Shown: piece after piece, positions 53,194 through 62,553 of the stretch
Numbering within the stretch: the stretch's first letter is position 1
How the letters are laid out: each line of letters opens with the position of its first letter
Source: JAJFFW01 sp965263375
GTDB taxonomy: Bacteria > Pseudomonadota > Alphaproteobacteria > Caulobacterales > Parvularculaceae
Assembly: GCA_965263375.1 (NCBI GenBank)
Contig: OZ253669.1
Span: forward strand, 2,108,001-2,172,000
Direction of reading: 5' to 3'
Length of the DNA stretch: 64,000 nt
The notes under the pieces: model-generated
Databases searched by the model: none
What the model was told of the DNA's origin: nothing
Seen by the model: the letters and a program-made list of their open reading frames with translations, nothing else
Program-made: the position numbers and the translations under genes

Positions 53194-56136
53194 TTACGCC
53201 TGATCAATTGACGCCACCGCGTGACCACACCGCTCGCACAACATCGCATAACCAGGAACCGCGCCAATATCATCCGTATAACGCCAGCACCGTTCGCATT
53301 TGCCATGAGAGGACTTGCCAGAAACAACGCTAACGCCTTTTACATCATCGATGCGGAATGCTTCTTGGGGGCCCGCGCCTTTCCTCACCGTCACCGTGCT
53401 GGTGATAAACAGTTCAGACAGATCATAGTCTTTTAGGATCTCAATCAGACCGTCGTCTTCAAGGTGAAGGGTCAACGTCGCCTCAAGGCTTGCTCCGATG
53501 CGTTTTTCGCGGCGATCTATTTCAATCGCCCCGGTCGCAACACGGCGGACATTGCGAACCTTGGACCATTCATCAGCCAACGCCCCGTCCCGCCATTCGC
53601 TCGGCGTATTAGGGAATTGCTGTAAATGGATGGAGCTGCTCTCATCATTGCCTCTAGCGAGCCATGCTTCTTCCGTCGTAAAAGCGCAGATCGGCGCCAG
53701 CCATGACACAATCCGCTCAAACGCAAGATCCATCACCGTGCGCGCGGCGCGGCGGCGCATATCATCCGGCCCGTCGCAATAGAGCGTATCTTTGCGAACA
53801 TCCAAATAGAACGCAGACAGATCAAGCGCGCAAAAGTCAAAGACCTTTCGCCACACGCCTTTAAAGTCAAAGGCTTCATAGCCTTCGCGCACGGCTTCAT
53901 CAAGCTCACTAAGGCGGTGCAACACATAACGCTCTAACGACGGCATATCCGCCAGATCAACCGCTTCATCCGCCGTGTACCCATCAAGAGCGCCGAGAAG
54001 ATAACGCAGCGTATTGCGAAGCTTACGATAAGCATCAACCGCCGAGCCCATAATCTCTTTCGAGACACGAAGGTCATCAGTATAATCAGAGCTTGCAACC
54101 CAGATGCGGATGATTTCCGCCCCATAGGATTTAATAACCTCATCCGGCGCCATCACATTGCCGAGGGACTTCGACATTTTACGCCCATCGCCGTCCACAA
54201 CGAAACCATTGGTGACGACATGTTTATAAGGCGCCCGCCCACGCGTGCCGCAACTTTCAAGCAGTGAAGATTGGAACCAGCCGCGATGTTGGTCAGAGCC
54301 TTCGCAATAGACATCCGCTGGGGAGCTTAGATCATCCCGCTCTTCCAAAACGAAAGCGTGGGTCGAGCCTGAATCAAACCAAACATCGAGGATATCTTCA
54401 ACCTTTTCGAAATCATCGACTGCATATACTGAACCAAGAAATTCAGATGACGGCGTATCAAACCAGGCGTCCGCCCCCTTTTCAGCGATCGCAGTTAAAA
54501 TTCTTCCGTTCACTTCTTTGTCGTTCAAAACCTCGCCGGTCTTTTTGTTAACAAAGATGGTGATCGGCACGCCCCATGCCCGCTGACGAGAGATGAGCCA
54601 GTCGGGACGTCCCTCGACCATTGCGCGGATACGATTGCGCCCCTGGGGCGGGGTGAATGTCGTCGCATCAATCGCGGCGAGCGCATTATCCCGTAATGTC
54701 TTGCCATTGGCTGTGGGCTTATCAAGGGCGATAAACCACTGCGGCGTATTGCGGAAGATCACGGGCGCTTTTGACCGCCATGAATGGGGGTATGAGTGTT
54801 TAAGCCGACCCCGCGCGAGCAATTTTTGATGCTGAATTAGCGCATCGACAACAGCCTTGTTGGCACCGCCGTCTTTACCCTTTTTCTTGCCTTCAATCAC
54901 CAATACTTGTTCGCCTGTGAACCCTGGCGCTTCATCGGTATAGGCGCCGAATTCATCAACGGTATAGGGAATTTCCGCCTGCGTCCCAAAGGCGCCGACC
55001 CAAGCAAAATAGTCATCTTGACCATGCCCCGGGGCAGTGTGGACAAAGCCTGTACCCGCCTCATCCGTCACATGATCACCAGAAAGAAGCGGCACATCAA
55101 ATTCATAACCGCCGCCAAATCCTTTTAGCGGGTGGTCACAAACAAAGCCTGTTGGATCAACATCGCTGACGCGGGTCCACTCTTCAATCAGCCCCGCCTC
55201 GCGGACGCTTTCGGCCAAGGCATCAGCGACAATCAGCTTATCGCCCGGTTTTGACCAAGGCTCAAACTCCAAATCCGCTTTCATGGCTTTAACTTCAAAG
55301 AGCCCATATGAAAGCTTTGGCCCATAACAGATCGCCCGGTTGCCAGGGATCGTCCAAGGCGTCGTCGTCCAGATGACCACCGACGCGCCTGCAAGCGCTG
55401 GATCCACGCCGTCATTTGCGCCAGTTTTTGTTACAGGAAACTTCACCCAGATCGTGGTGGACTGATGATCAGCATATTCAATTTCTGCTTCGGCTAACGC
55501 AGTTTGCTCAACCGGCGACCACATAACGGGCTTTGACCCGCGATAGAGAAGGTCTAAATCCACAAATTTCAAAAGTTCACCCGCGATCACCGCTTCGGAT
55601 TGAAACTTCATTGTTGTATACGGATTTTTCCAATCACCGGCGCCGCCAAGGCGTTGGAATTCTTCCCGCTGAATGTCGAGCCAGTGTTGCGCATATTTAC
55701 GGCAGGCGGCGCGGAATTCAGACGACGGCACATCACGTTTCGCGCGCCCTTTGCCCCGGAATTCTTCTTCCACTTTCCATTCAATCGGCAAACCGTGACA
55801 GTCCCACCCGGGAACGAAATTGCTGTCAAAGCCCGCCATTTGCTTAGAGCGGACAATCATGTCTTTTAAAACTTTGGTCAGCGCCGTGCCCATATGGATA
55901 TGGCCATTGGCGTAGGGCGGTCCGTCATGAAGGATAAAGGGCTCCCTTCCCTTCGCCTCTTGGCGCAGGCGGCCGTAAAGGTCCATATCAGCCCAGCGCT
56001 TTAAAAATTCTGGCTCACGCTTGGGAAGACCGGCGCGCATCGGAAAATCCGTCTGCGGCAGGAATAGCGTGTCTTTGAAATCTCTTTGGGGTTCAGTTTC
56101 AGCCGGTTTATCGGCGTCATTCGATGCATCTGGCAT
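53194..56136 (-). CDS. ileS: Isoleucyl-tRNA synthetase
   Basis: A 980-residue class I synthetase of the bacterial type. HIGH region is PPYANGHIHMGTALTKVLKD, editing (CP1) domain includes WTTTPWTIPGNRAICYGP, and the KMSKS loop is DGRKMSKSLGNVM. GWDCHGLPIEWKVE is the family signature. The C-terminal zinc module CERCWRY plus LCERCGHAV is intact. It charges tRNA-Ile and edits valine. Length is near the family norm for alphaproteobacteria. It is followed by lspA. Upstream, ribF is separated from it by two extra envelope genes. Confidence 0.97.
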   Translation of the reverse strand: MPDASNDADKPAETEPQRDFKDTLFLPQTDFPMRAGLPKREPEFLKRWADMDLYGRLRQEAKGREPFILHDGPPYANGHIHMGTALTKVLKDMIVRSKQMAGFDSNFVPGWDCHGLPIEWKVEEEFRGKGRAKRDVPSSEFRAACRKYAQHWLDIQREEFQRLGGAGDWKNPYTTMKFQSEAVIAGELLKFVDLDLLYRGSKPVMWSPVEQTALAEAEIEYADHQSTTIWVKFPVTKTGANDGVDPALAGASVVIWTTTPWTIPGNRAICYGPKLSYGLFEVKAMKADLEFEPWSKPGDKLIVADALAESVREAGLIEEWTRVSDVDPTGFVCDHPLKGFGGGYEFDVPLLSGDHVTDEAGTGFVHTAPGHGQDDYFAWVGAFGTQAEIPYTVDEFGAYTDEAPGFTGEQVLVIEGKKKGKDGGANKAVVDALIQHQKLLARGRLKHSYPHSWRSKAPVIFRNTPQWFIALDKPTANGKTLRDNALAAIDATTFTPPQGRNRIRAMVEGRPDWLISRQRAWGVPITIFVNKKTGEVLNDKEVNGRILTAIAEKGADAWFDTPSSEFLGSVYAVDDFEKVEDILDVWFDSGSTHAFVLEERDDLSSPADVYCEGSDQHRGWFQSSLLESCGTRGRAPYKHVVTNGFVVDGDGRKMSKSLGNVMAPDEVIKSYGAEIIRIWVASSDYTDDLRVSKEIMGSAVDAYRKLRNTLRYLLGALDGYTADEAVDLADMPSLERYVLHRLSELDEAVREGYEAFDFKGVWRKVFDFCALDLSAFYLDVRKDTLYCDGPDDMRRRAARTVMDLAFERIVSWLAPICAFTTEEAWLARGNDESSSIHLQQFPNTPSEWRDGALADEWSKVRNVRRVATGAIEIDRREKRIGASLEATLTLHLEDDGLIEILKDYDLSELFITSTVTVRKGAGPQEAFRIDDVKGVSVVSGKSSHGKCERCWRYTDDIGAVPGYAMLCERCGHAVASIDQA

Positions 56137-56391
56137 CGCGTCTCTCTCTCTTTTCGATAATGCAGTAGATTGGCGAGGATGATAACTCCCGGTCCCGAAC
56201 GCCCCGCTATCTAAAAACGGTGAACATTTGGGCCGGGCCTATAATTCGCCGCTGAGGGCGAGACGGCGCGCCAAGAAATATATCGAAGCTGTGGTATCGC
56301 ATAAAGGCGGTCTTAGCAGCGCCCGCCCCAATAGTCATCACCTAATCTGTTAGGCTTAGAACATCACCGAATGAAAAAGCTGGGCCCTTCT

Positions 56392-57333
56392 TTAAAGGAT
56401 CTCTAGCCGCAAAATACCTTGATCATCGGCGTCACATTGCATGGTTCGGCGCACTTGCTCGCCGCTTGGCTGCTGAGCGGTGAAATCCGCCGTAATGCGA
56501 TAGGCGCCGCCAGCGATCGGCGCAACGGCCCCTGGCGTTCCGGGCATCGCCACAAGCAACCCGCCCGCATCCGCCGCCATCCGGGTTTCACTCGCGCAGG
56601 CGACATAAGCATTGCTAACGATGGGGTCAGCGCTCTGATGCGGGGCTATCACTTCACCGCCAAGCAAGAGGTCGTCTAAATCATTGTCGGTCGCACCACC
56701 GCCCACAGGCGCACTCTTTCTGACACGCGCATTCTCAAGACGTCGCCGCTCCTCAAATAACTTCCGGCGTTCTTCAGCCAATTTACGGCGCTCCTCCGCT
56801 AACGCGCGGCGTTCTTGATCCGCAATACCCCAATCGCTGCTATAGCTGTAGTCTTGATAATAAGGGTCATAGCCGTTGTAAGGTCGATGATATGGGGCGC
56901 GCCGCGGCGCTTTGCTATTTTCAAGAGCCTGATCGATTAGAATAACGCCGCCAATAATACCAGCAGCAATCAAGGCCGCCTCACCACCGCTCAATTTTCC
57001 GCGGCGATGCTTTCGGCCATAATGATGCTTGCCGCCATAGCCATATTTGGCCCCGTGATACCCGCCATATTTGTAACCACCATATTTGTATCCGCCAAGT
57101 TTATAACCGCGATGGCGGCCACTATAGTAATGGCTGCTCTTATAACCGCCGTGTTTATAATGCCCGCCATAATGATGGCCCACGCTGTAATGGACCCGCC
57201 CGCCTGCAGCCGCATCGCTTGGCGTCAATACGGTTCCAACCCCGAGCGCAAGACACGCCGCAGCGCACAGCCCAGAGCGAGCAGAACATTTAAGAATCTG
57301 ACGAATTGAAGGTAACGCGATTGGATCCATCAT
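56392..57333 (-). CDS. Secreted Gly/Tyr/His-rich protein with a charged repeat segment
   Basis: 313 residues. A long N-terminal signal region (ACLALGVGTVLTPSDAAA) is followed by about 80 residues of Gly/Tyr/His/Lys repeats (YKLGGYKYGGYKYGGYHG). Next are a short hydrophobic helix (EAALIAAGIIGGVILI) and a charged helix of about 35 residues with repeats RRALAEERRKLAEERRKL and FEERRRLE. The C-terminal ~90 residues contain CASETRMAADAGG and TMQCDADDQGILRLE, a compact domain with two Cys. I do not recognise the full-length family. The start could also be the next ATG. It is divergent from a DUF2799 lipoprotein gene. Envelope role likely, function unknown. Confidence 0.7.
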   Translation of the reverse strand: MMDPIALPSIRQILKCSARSGLCAAACLALGVGTVLTPSDAAAGGRVHYSVGHHYGGHYKHGGYKSSHYYSGRHRGYKLGGYKYGGYKYGGYHGAKYGYGGKHHYGRKHRRGKLSGGEAALIAAGIIGGVILIDQALENSKAPRRAPYHRPYNGYDPYYQDYSYSSDWGIADQERRALAEERRKLAEERRKLFEERRRLENARVRKSAPVGGGATDNDLDDLLLGGEVIAPHQSADPIVSNAYVACASETRMAADAGGLLVAMPGTPGAVAPIAGGAYRITADFTAQQPSGEQVRRTMQCDADDQGILRLEIL

Positions 57334-57588
57334 TTTATACTCCCGGCCCCAACCCCAATTAGCCCTAACATTACGGCCCTACTTTCAATTCTGGCGCCGA
57401 ATTCGGGCTGTTTTAGGGCGCGATTTTTTACCCTTGCGGCCATAAAACAGCCAAACTAGAGCGTTAATATCACCCTTTAAGGGGATTGGCATTCTTGAAC
57501 GCGCCTCATAAGCTGCGGTTACACCTATGGCTTTTGCTTAATAGGTTTACTGGCTGGTGGAGGGGGTTGCGGCAGATGGGGGCCCAAA

Positions 57589-58251
57589 ATGACAGGTAGA
57601 ACGCTAAAATCTGCGCGCCTTATTGGATTAGGCGTATTTTTCGTGATCGGTTTATCCGCCTGCGCAAGCGTTATGTCCGAACAAGACTGCCAGATCGCAA
57701 ATTGGGGCGCTATCGGCCAGCAAGACGGGTTGAACGGACTTAGCTTTGAAAAGTTCAACCAACGCACCGCGCAATGCACCAAGTTTAATATCTTGCCAGA
57801 CCAAGCCGCTTACAATGCGGGCCGCGAGCTTGGGCTTAACGCTTATTGCACCCCGCAAAATGGGTTCCAACAAGGCGCATCAGGGCGGCGCTATCAGGGT
57901 GTCTGTGTCGGGCGCAATGAAGGCGCGTTTTTAAATGAGTATGCGATTGGCAAGCAACTCTATCGTCTTAGAAGCGCTTATGACTATGCGGTCAATGAAT
58001 ATGAGAACGCATTGTCGTCCATCCGTTCGAACCGCTACGACATAAAAAGGCTACGCGATCGGCGCCAAAACCCAAATCTAACGGATGAAGAACGCGCAAA
58101 AATCCGCAAACGGATTAGAAGAGCACGCGAATCCATTGAATATCACGAAAACCGCCTTGGCTATCTAAACCGCGAAATAAGACGCAGGCTTTATGATCTT
58201 GAGCGCTTCCAAGCGACCCTTGGCGCGCGGCGCTATGGCTCGCCCTATTAG
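57589..58251 (+). CDS. DUF2799 lipoprotein
   Basis: A 220-residue protein with a lipoprotein signal peptide (LIGLGVFFVIGLSAC-ASV). The first domain has the DUF2799 signature: CQIANWGAIGQQDGLNG, YNAGRELGLNAYCTPQNGF and YQGVCVGRNEGAFLNEY. The second half is a long, strongly charged helix (AYDYAVNEYENALSSIRSN to RRARESIEYHENRL), likely a coiled coil. DUF2799 has no known function. It is convergent with ribF (stops five bases apart) and divergent from the Gly/Tyr-rich gene. Confidence 0.8.
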   Translation: MTGRTLKSARLIGLGVFFVIGLSACASVMSEQDCQIANWGAIGQQDGLNGLSFEKFNQRTAQCTKFNILPDQAAYNAGRELGLNAYCTPQNGFQQGASGRRYQGVCVGRNEGAFLNEYAIGKQLYRLRSAYDYAVNEYENALSSIRSNRYDIKRLRDRRQNPNLTDEERAKIRKRIRRARESIEYHENRLGYLNREIRRRLYDLERFQATLGARRYGSPY

Positions 58252-58256
58252 AGGTT

Positions 58257-59153
58257 TTATAAACGGCTTAAAGATGCTTTGGCGGCTTCAGCATCAGCAG
58301 CGATCTGCGCCTTCAAAGCGTCAAGACCGTCAAATTTCGCCTCAGGGCGGAGGAAATCATAAAAAACGACTTCGATTTCATCGCCATAAATATCTTTATC
58401 AAAATCAAAAAGATGCGCCTCAAGCACTGGCTGATCTGAGCCAACGGTCGGCTTAACACCGAAATTCGCGACCGCTTGATATTCTTTACCGCCATGTTTG
58501 ACCATAACAGCGTATACGCCAAATTTGGGCGCCAAGATATCCTCAAGGAAGACATTGGCTGTTGCAAAACCAATTGTGCGCCCTAACCGCCGCCCTTCTT
58601 GAACAACGCCAAAGACAGACCACTGACGCCCAAGAAGGTCAGCAGCATGCTTCACCTTACCCTCACGCAAAGCATTACGAACAGCGCTTGAACCTATCTT
58701 TTGGGTCACATCGCTTTGATCTAGGGGCGTCACCGTTAATGCACGCCGACCGGCTTGTTCGAACAACGCTTTCAACATTGTTGCATCACCGGCTCGCGCC
58801 TTGCCAAAACGAAACTCCGCCCCCGTTACAACCCCTTGAAGGTCGAGTTTGCCGATCAAGATTTCGTTGACAAAAGCCTCAGGCGACAATTGCGCCAAGT
58901 CCATATTAAATGGCAGGCTGATAACCTCATCAACGCCATATGATTTTAACAATGCATCACGCTGTGCCGGCGTGCCTAAACGAAATGGCGGCTCATCCGG
59001 TTTAAAATACCGCCGTGGGTGAGGATCAAACACCACCACCCCGGTTGGCGCGCCAATCTCATCAGCCAGGGCCTTGGTTTGTTGCAGTAAAAACTGGTGG
59101 CCCATATGAACCCCATCAAAATTACCGATAGCAGCGACTGGCCGAACTTGCAT
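58257..59153 (-). CDS. ribF: Bifunctional riboflavin kinase / FAD synthetase
   Basis: A 298-residue enzyme converting riboflavin to FMN and FAD. The N-terminal FAD synthetase domain has AIGNFDGVHMGHQFLL and VVTGAEFRFGKARAGD, with ISSSAVR-type IGSSAVRNALREG. The C-terminal riboflavin kinase domain starts RRLGRTIGFATANVFLE, with IGFATAN in place of the usual IGFPTAN. Then GVYAVMV, NFGVKPTV and EAHLFDFDKDIYG follow. The ATG at 59153 has AAAGGA six bases upstream; the longer start at 59186 has none. It directly follows the HAD-IIA gene. Confidence 0.95.
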   Translation of the reverse strand: MQVRPVAAIGNFDGVHMGHQFLLQQTKALADEIGAPTGVVVFDPHPRRYFKPDEPPFRLGTPAQRDALLKSYGVDEVISLPFNMDLAQLSPEAFVNEILIGKLDLQGVVTGAEFRFGKARAGDATMLKALFEQAGRRALTVTPLDQSDVTQKIGSSAVRNALREGKVKHAADLLGRQWSVFGVVQEGRRLGRTIGFATANVFLEDILAPKFGVYAVMVKHGGKEYQAVANFGVKPTVGSDQPVLEAHLFDFDKDIYGDEIEVVFYDFLRPEAKFDGLDALKAQIAADAEAAKASLSRL

Positions 59154-59179
59154 GGACGGTCCTTTTTCATTTTCTACGA

Positions 59180-60022
59180 CTACCATTGCAAAGCCTCCAT
59201 CGCGGCGACAGCGCGCAGACCCGCTTGGGCGAGTGTTTTGTTGATCTCCCGCTCACTCACGCCAGCGGTGTGAAGCCCGCCAGAACCGACGATAAAAAGT
59301 GCGTCGAGATTGTTAGCGCTCGCACCCGCGATATCCGTTGCAATGCCATCGCCAACCGCCAATACGCGCCCTGATGGCTTGGCGCCGTTCAACTTTAAAA
59401 GCCGCTGATGGGCAAGATCATAAATCGGTTTATGTGGTTTACCGCTATAAATAACCTCTCCGCCAAGCTCAGCATAAAGCTGTGCGATAGCGCCCGCGCA
59501 GTAAATCATCCGCCCGCCCCAATTCACTAAAATATCCGGGTTGGCGCAGATCATTGGCAGTCCGCGAGCCGCCGCAGAAACAAGCCCCTCGCGATAATCA
59601 TCCGGATGATCGTCGTCATCCAACATACCAGAACAAACAATTGCGCCAGCTTCTTGCAGAGGCGCAAAAGTCAAATCAATCCCATCATATAGGGGGTCAT
59701 CAAGCTCAGGCCCAAAGCGGTAAATGGGCTTTGACGCATGATCCTTCATGGATTGGCGGGTCGCGTCCCCTGAGGTGACAACATCATCATAACAAGAACG
59801 CGGCAGTCCAAGCTTATCCAATTGCTTTGGAATAATACTCGACGGCCGCGGCGCATTGGTCAGGATAATTACAGGACCGCGTGTGTTGCGAAAATTTTCA
59901 AGCGCCTTTGCGATGCCGGGCATTAAGGTGACGCCATTGTGGATCACACCCCACGCATCACAAAAAAGCGCATCATATCGCTCAACGATTGTTTCAAAAT
60001 TTGATATCAGCGGCGTCGTCAT
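59180..60022 (-). CDS. HAD-IIA subfamily phosphatase (TIGR01459-type)
   Basis: A 280-residue HAD phosphatase. Motif I is DALFCDAWGVIHNGVTLMPG, motif II is VIILTNAPRPSSII, and motif III/IV are SGKPHKPIYDLAH with VLAVGDGIATDIAGASANN. The cap is of the C2 (NagD-like) type and this subtype is regularly found before ribF in alphaproteobacteria. The natural substrate is unknown; a flavin or nucleotide precursor is a guess. The ATG at 60022 is used because the codon at 60058 is TTG. Its stop lies 26 bases before the preferred ribF start. Confidence 0.85.
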   Translation of the reverse strand: MTTPLISNFETIVERYDALFCDAWGVIHNGVTLMPGIAKALENFRNTRGPVIILTNAPRPSSIIPKQLDKLGLPRSCYDDVVTSGDATRQSMKDHASKPIYRFGPELDDPLYDGIDLTFAPLQEAGAIVCSGMLDDDDHPDDYREGLVSAAARGLPMICANPDILVNWGGRMIYCAGAIAQLYAELGGEVIYSGKPHKPIYDLAHQRLLKLNGAKPSGRVLAVGDGIATDIAGASANNLDALFIVGSGGLHTAGVSEREINKTLAQAGLRAVAAMEALQW

Positions 60023-60163
60023 AAAGACGGCGTTAAGGCGATGAGCGCTTTTGGTCAAGACACCATTTGAAGCCCGCTGCTAAAATCGCCACTACGTATA
60101 TATCATATGCCGTTTTTGCATACTCGGGGGGCCGTCGCTGAGCGTGAAACACTTTTGTATAAG

Positions 60164-61261
60164 CTATGAAGCTTTCGCTTGTGGGACTTCTAAGAAAATA
60201 TCATCGCCTAGGTAGAACTCTGCGCTACGGGGCGAGCCAAATAAATTCCCTTCCCCGTAATCAATACCAAGCTCCAAGATCTCAGGCATGTCATTTTCAA
60301 TTTCGACCTTCTCGACGATTAAGTCGATATTGACCTCAGACATTTTCTTGCGGAATTGGCGAATACGCTGCGCATAACCATGATCGTTGTTATGAGCGCT
60401 CGCCAAAAGATGGCTTGGGATCTTGGCATAGCGGAAGTTCATATCGCTTAAACGATCCCAATCAACATCAATACTGATCAGATTATCAACGGAAAAAGCA
60501 AACCCCTTGCTTGCTATCAATGCAAGGTTTTCCTCCACCCGTGGATGCATAATTTGCAGAGCCGGCCAAGTGAATTCAAAGACCAAACTCTTCGATAGGT
60601 CATAGTTAGACGTTAAGTAACTAGTGAACTGGGCAAAAAACTCTGCATCGTAAAGCGTTGCTGGCGAGATATTACAAAACACGGTCGTGTTCGCACTATT
60701 TGTGCGTAACTTGCGCATCGCCGTTACACAACGAAGAAGGATTAAATTGTCGATCACGCCAATACGATTTGTCCGCTCGGCGATATCCAAATATTCGCGT
60801 GGCAACAGCAGATTGCCTTTTAAATCACGCAAACGCGAATAAGCTTCATAGAACCGCGTTTTACGCTGCGGCAAGCTGACAATCGGCTGAAGATATAGGT
60901 CAATCCGGTCCGATTCGATCGCATTTTTAAGACGAACCAGCATATCCTTATCATGGTCCGTAAGGGCTACTTGATCCTCACCGGGAAATTCAGGCGTAAT
61001 GCTAGTCAGGCTCATTTGGTCAGCACTATCAAATCGCTCCACAAGTCGCTTTGTCATCGCAAGCTCTTGCTCAGCCTCCGTAAGGCGAAAACTCGTTAAA
61101 GCGTAAAGCGCCAAGACAATGACATAAGCGCCCGCCAGAGCGATTTGAGTGGTCGCAGTCAGCCCATGACGCAAAGCAGCTGCGAGCAGGAAACATCCTG
61201 CTATTCCTGCAAAAAATAAAACAGCGGAATTGTAACGGGTGCTGCGCACTTTTCTGGTCAC
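60164..61261 (-). CDS. Membrane-anchored degenerate EAL-domain protein
   Basis: 365 residues. Two hydrophobic segments (about 13-30 and 38-57), a short coiled coil (about 60-80), then a full-length EAL domain (about 110-355). Residues needed for c-di-GMP hydrolysis are partly lost: the EAL triplet is EAY (139-141), the DDFG loop reads VDNLIS, the EITE-type motif is EFTWPAL, and the glutamine of DYGQG is replaced (DYGEG). The NISP asparagine remains. A receptor or structural role is more likely than phosphodiesterase. It resembles the TipF flagellar regulator, with low confidence. The GTG at 61261 has GGAG nine bases upstream. Confidence 0.8.
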   Translation of the reverse strand: MTRKVRSTRYNSAVLFFAGIAGCFLLAAALRHGLTATTQIALAGAYVIVLALYALTSFRLTEAEQELAMTKRLVERFDSADQMSLTSITPEFPGEDQVALTDHDKDMLVRLKNAIESDRIDLYLQPIVSLPQRKTRFYEAYSRLRDLKGNLLLPREYLDIAERTNRIGVIDNLILLRCVTAMRKLRTNSANTTVFCNISPATLYDAEFFAQFTSYLTSNYDLSKSLVFEFTWPALQIMHPRVEENLALIASKGFAFSVDNLISIDVDWDRLSDMNFRYAKIPSHLLASAHNNDHGYAQRIRQFRKKMSEVNIDLIVEKVEIENDMPEILELGIDYGEGNLFGSPRSAEFYLGDDIFLEVPQAKAS

Positions 61262-61394
61262 GACTAAATACTCCAACCTATTATTAAGCTGGGGCGCCCT
61301 ACGCTCTGTCCAGCCCTATGGTTAGTCATTAGCGTGTTAAGGTTGAGAAGAATTTAATCAAAATGCACAGAATCACGGCCGCATGAAATCAGTA

Positions 61395-61429
61395 AAATAA
61401 AAGGCTGCCCGCGATTACAGACAGCCTTT
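61395..61429 (-). terminator. Intrinsic terminator of the OmpA-like lipoprotein gene
   Basis: Stem AAAGGCTG / CAGCCTTT with a 14-base loop; the minus strand continues with TTTATTTT. It lies about 35 bases past the stop. Confidence 0.6.
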
Positions 61430-61463
61430 AAAATCAATGGGTTATTAGGATTATTACAATTTC

Positions 61464-62126
61464 CTAAAATGCCGCTTCGACTGGATCAATTTCGATTTCA
61501 ACCCGGCGATTCGCAGCTTGGCCAGAAGCGGTTGAATTATCAGCAACTGGTCTGGATTCACCAAACCCAACAGAACGAAGACGCTGAGGCGCAACCTGCT
61601 GCGAGGCTAGATAGTTAGAAACCGCAAGCGCCCGGCGCTCAGAAAGATCTTGGTTATAGCTATCGCTTCCGCGTGAATCCGCATGACCGTAAACACTAAC
61701 ATTCGTGCGATTGAACTCATTCAAAACAATCGCGACAGAATTTAACGTTTCATAGAATGCTGGTGATATGTCCGCTGAAGCTGTTTTGAACGTAATATCA
61801 GACGGCATATTCAAATAGATATTGTCGCCATCACGTGTCACGGAAACACCGCTCGCCGCCAAGCGTTCACGCAATTTCGCTGCTTGTCGGTCTTGATAAA
61901 CTCCAATGCCAATACCTGTCGCCGCGCCAACGCCAGCGCCGATCGCAGCGCCTTTACCAGCGTTACCAGCGATCGCGCCGATAATAGCCCCAGCTGCCGC
62001 GCCAGCTGCTGCACCTCCTGCGCCGCTTGTCACTGTGCGGCTAGCCCGTTGCTCACCAGTGTAAGGATTTGTCGTACAGCCCACAGCGAAAATCGCCAAA
62101 GCCCCTGCAATCATTAATTTGCGCAT
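61464..62126 (-). CDS. OmpA-family lipoprotein with glycine zipper
   Basis: A 220-residue outer-membrane lipoprotein. Signal peptide ends at FAVGC-TTNPYTGE. A glycine-zipper region follows (about 35-80: GGAAAGAAAGAIIGAIAGNAG, in two overlapping parts). The C-terminal OmpA_C-like peptidoglycan-binding domain has VSVYGHADSRGSDSYNQDLSERRA and FGESRPVADNSTASGQAANRRVEI in shorter overlapping motifs. It resembles E. coli YiaD. It may tether the outer membrane to peptidoglycan. It is a single gene between two terminator-like hairpins. Confidence 0.9.
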   Translation of the reverse strand: MRKLMIAGALAIFAVGCTTNPYTGEQRASRTVTSGAGGAAAGAAAGAIIGAIAGNAGKGAAIGAGVGAATGIGIGVYQDRQAAKLRERLAASGVSVTRDGDNIYLNMPSDITFKTASADISPAFYETLNSVAIVLNEFNRTNVSVYGHADSRGSDSYNQDLSERRALAVSNYLASQQVAPQRLRSVGFGESRPVADNSTASGQAANRRVEIEIDPVEAAF

Positions 62127-62553
62127 CGATTTGCTCCTTTTGCGCGGCGCACCGCCGCCTTCGACGGGTTTGACCCCTTGATATTAAATAATGGTTTCAA
62201 CCTATGGTCCCCAAAGGTTTTGGTACCCCAGTTTTCAGCAAACCAACATCTTTTCGCAGATTCGCCGTCGCTTAGAAAATCACTCGCTCATCATAGTCCT
62301 CATGAGCGTACTGAGGTCCCGATACAATCTTGGAGAGTAACGCGTAATAACGTTGGGAATATGGCCTTATTGCGCCCCGCCTGGTATTAAAAACGGTTAA
62401 TTCGCCAACAAAAATGGCGATGGCGCCACATTGCACTAATCGGGGCACTAATCGGGGCACTAGGGTCCGGACCCATTAACGCAGTCCGACTCTAACGCTA
62501 AAAGTTCCGTCAATCATCGTTGGCAGAAAATTTCAAAGGCTCGTTCAAGTGAG
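62127..62553. other. Gap between the RimK-type and OmpA-like genes with a small tandem repeat
   Basis: 427 bases without a credible gene. It should contain the promoter of the OmpA-like gene. At 62433-62462 the 12-mer GCACTAATCGGG occurs twice, followed by a partial third copy (GCACTA). No terminator was recognised for the RimK-type gene. Confidence 0.5.

Noticed and set aside
57007..57309. Hydrophobic plus-strand frame opposite the Gly/Tyr-rich gene
   Set aside because: Antisense image of the Gly/Tyr/His codon repeats; no ribosome binding site.
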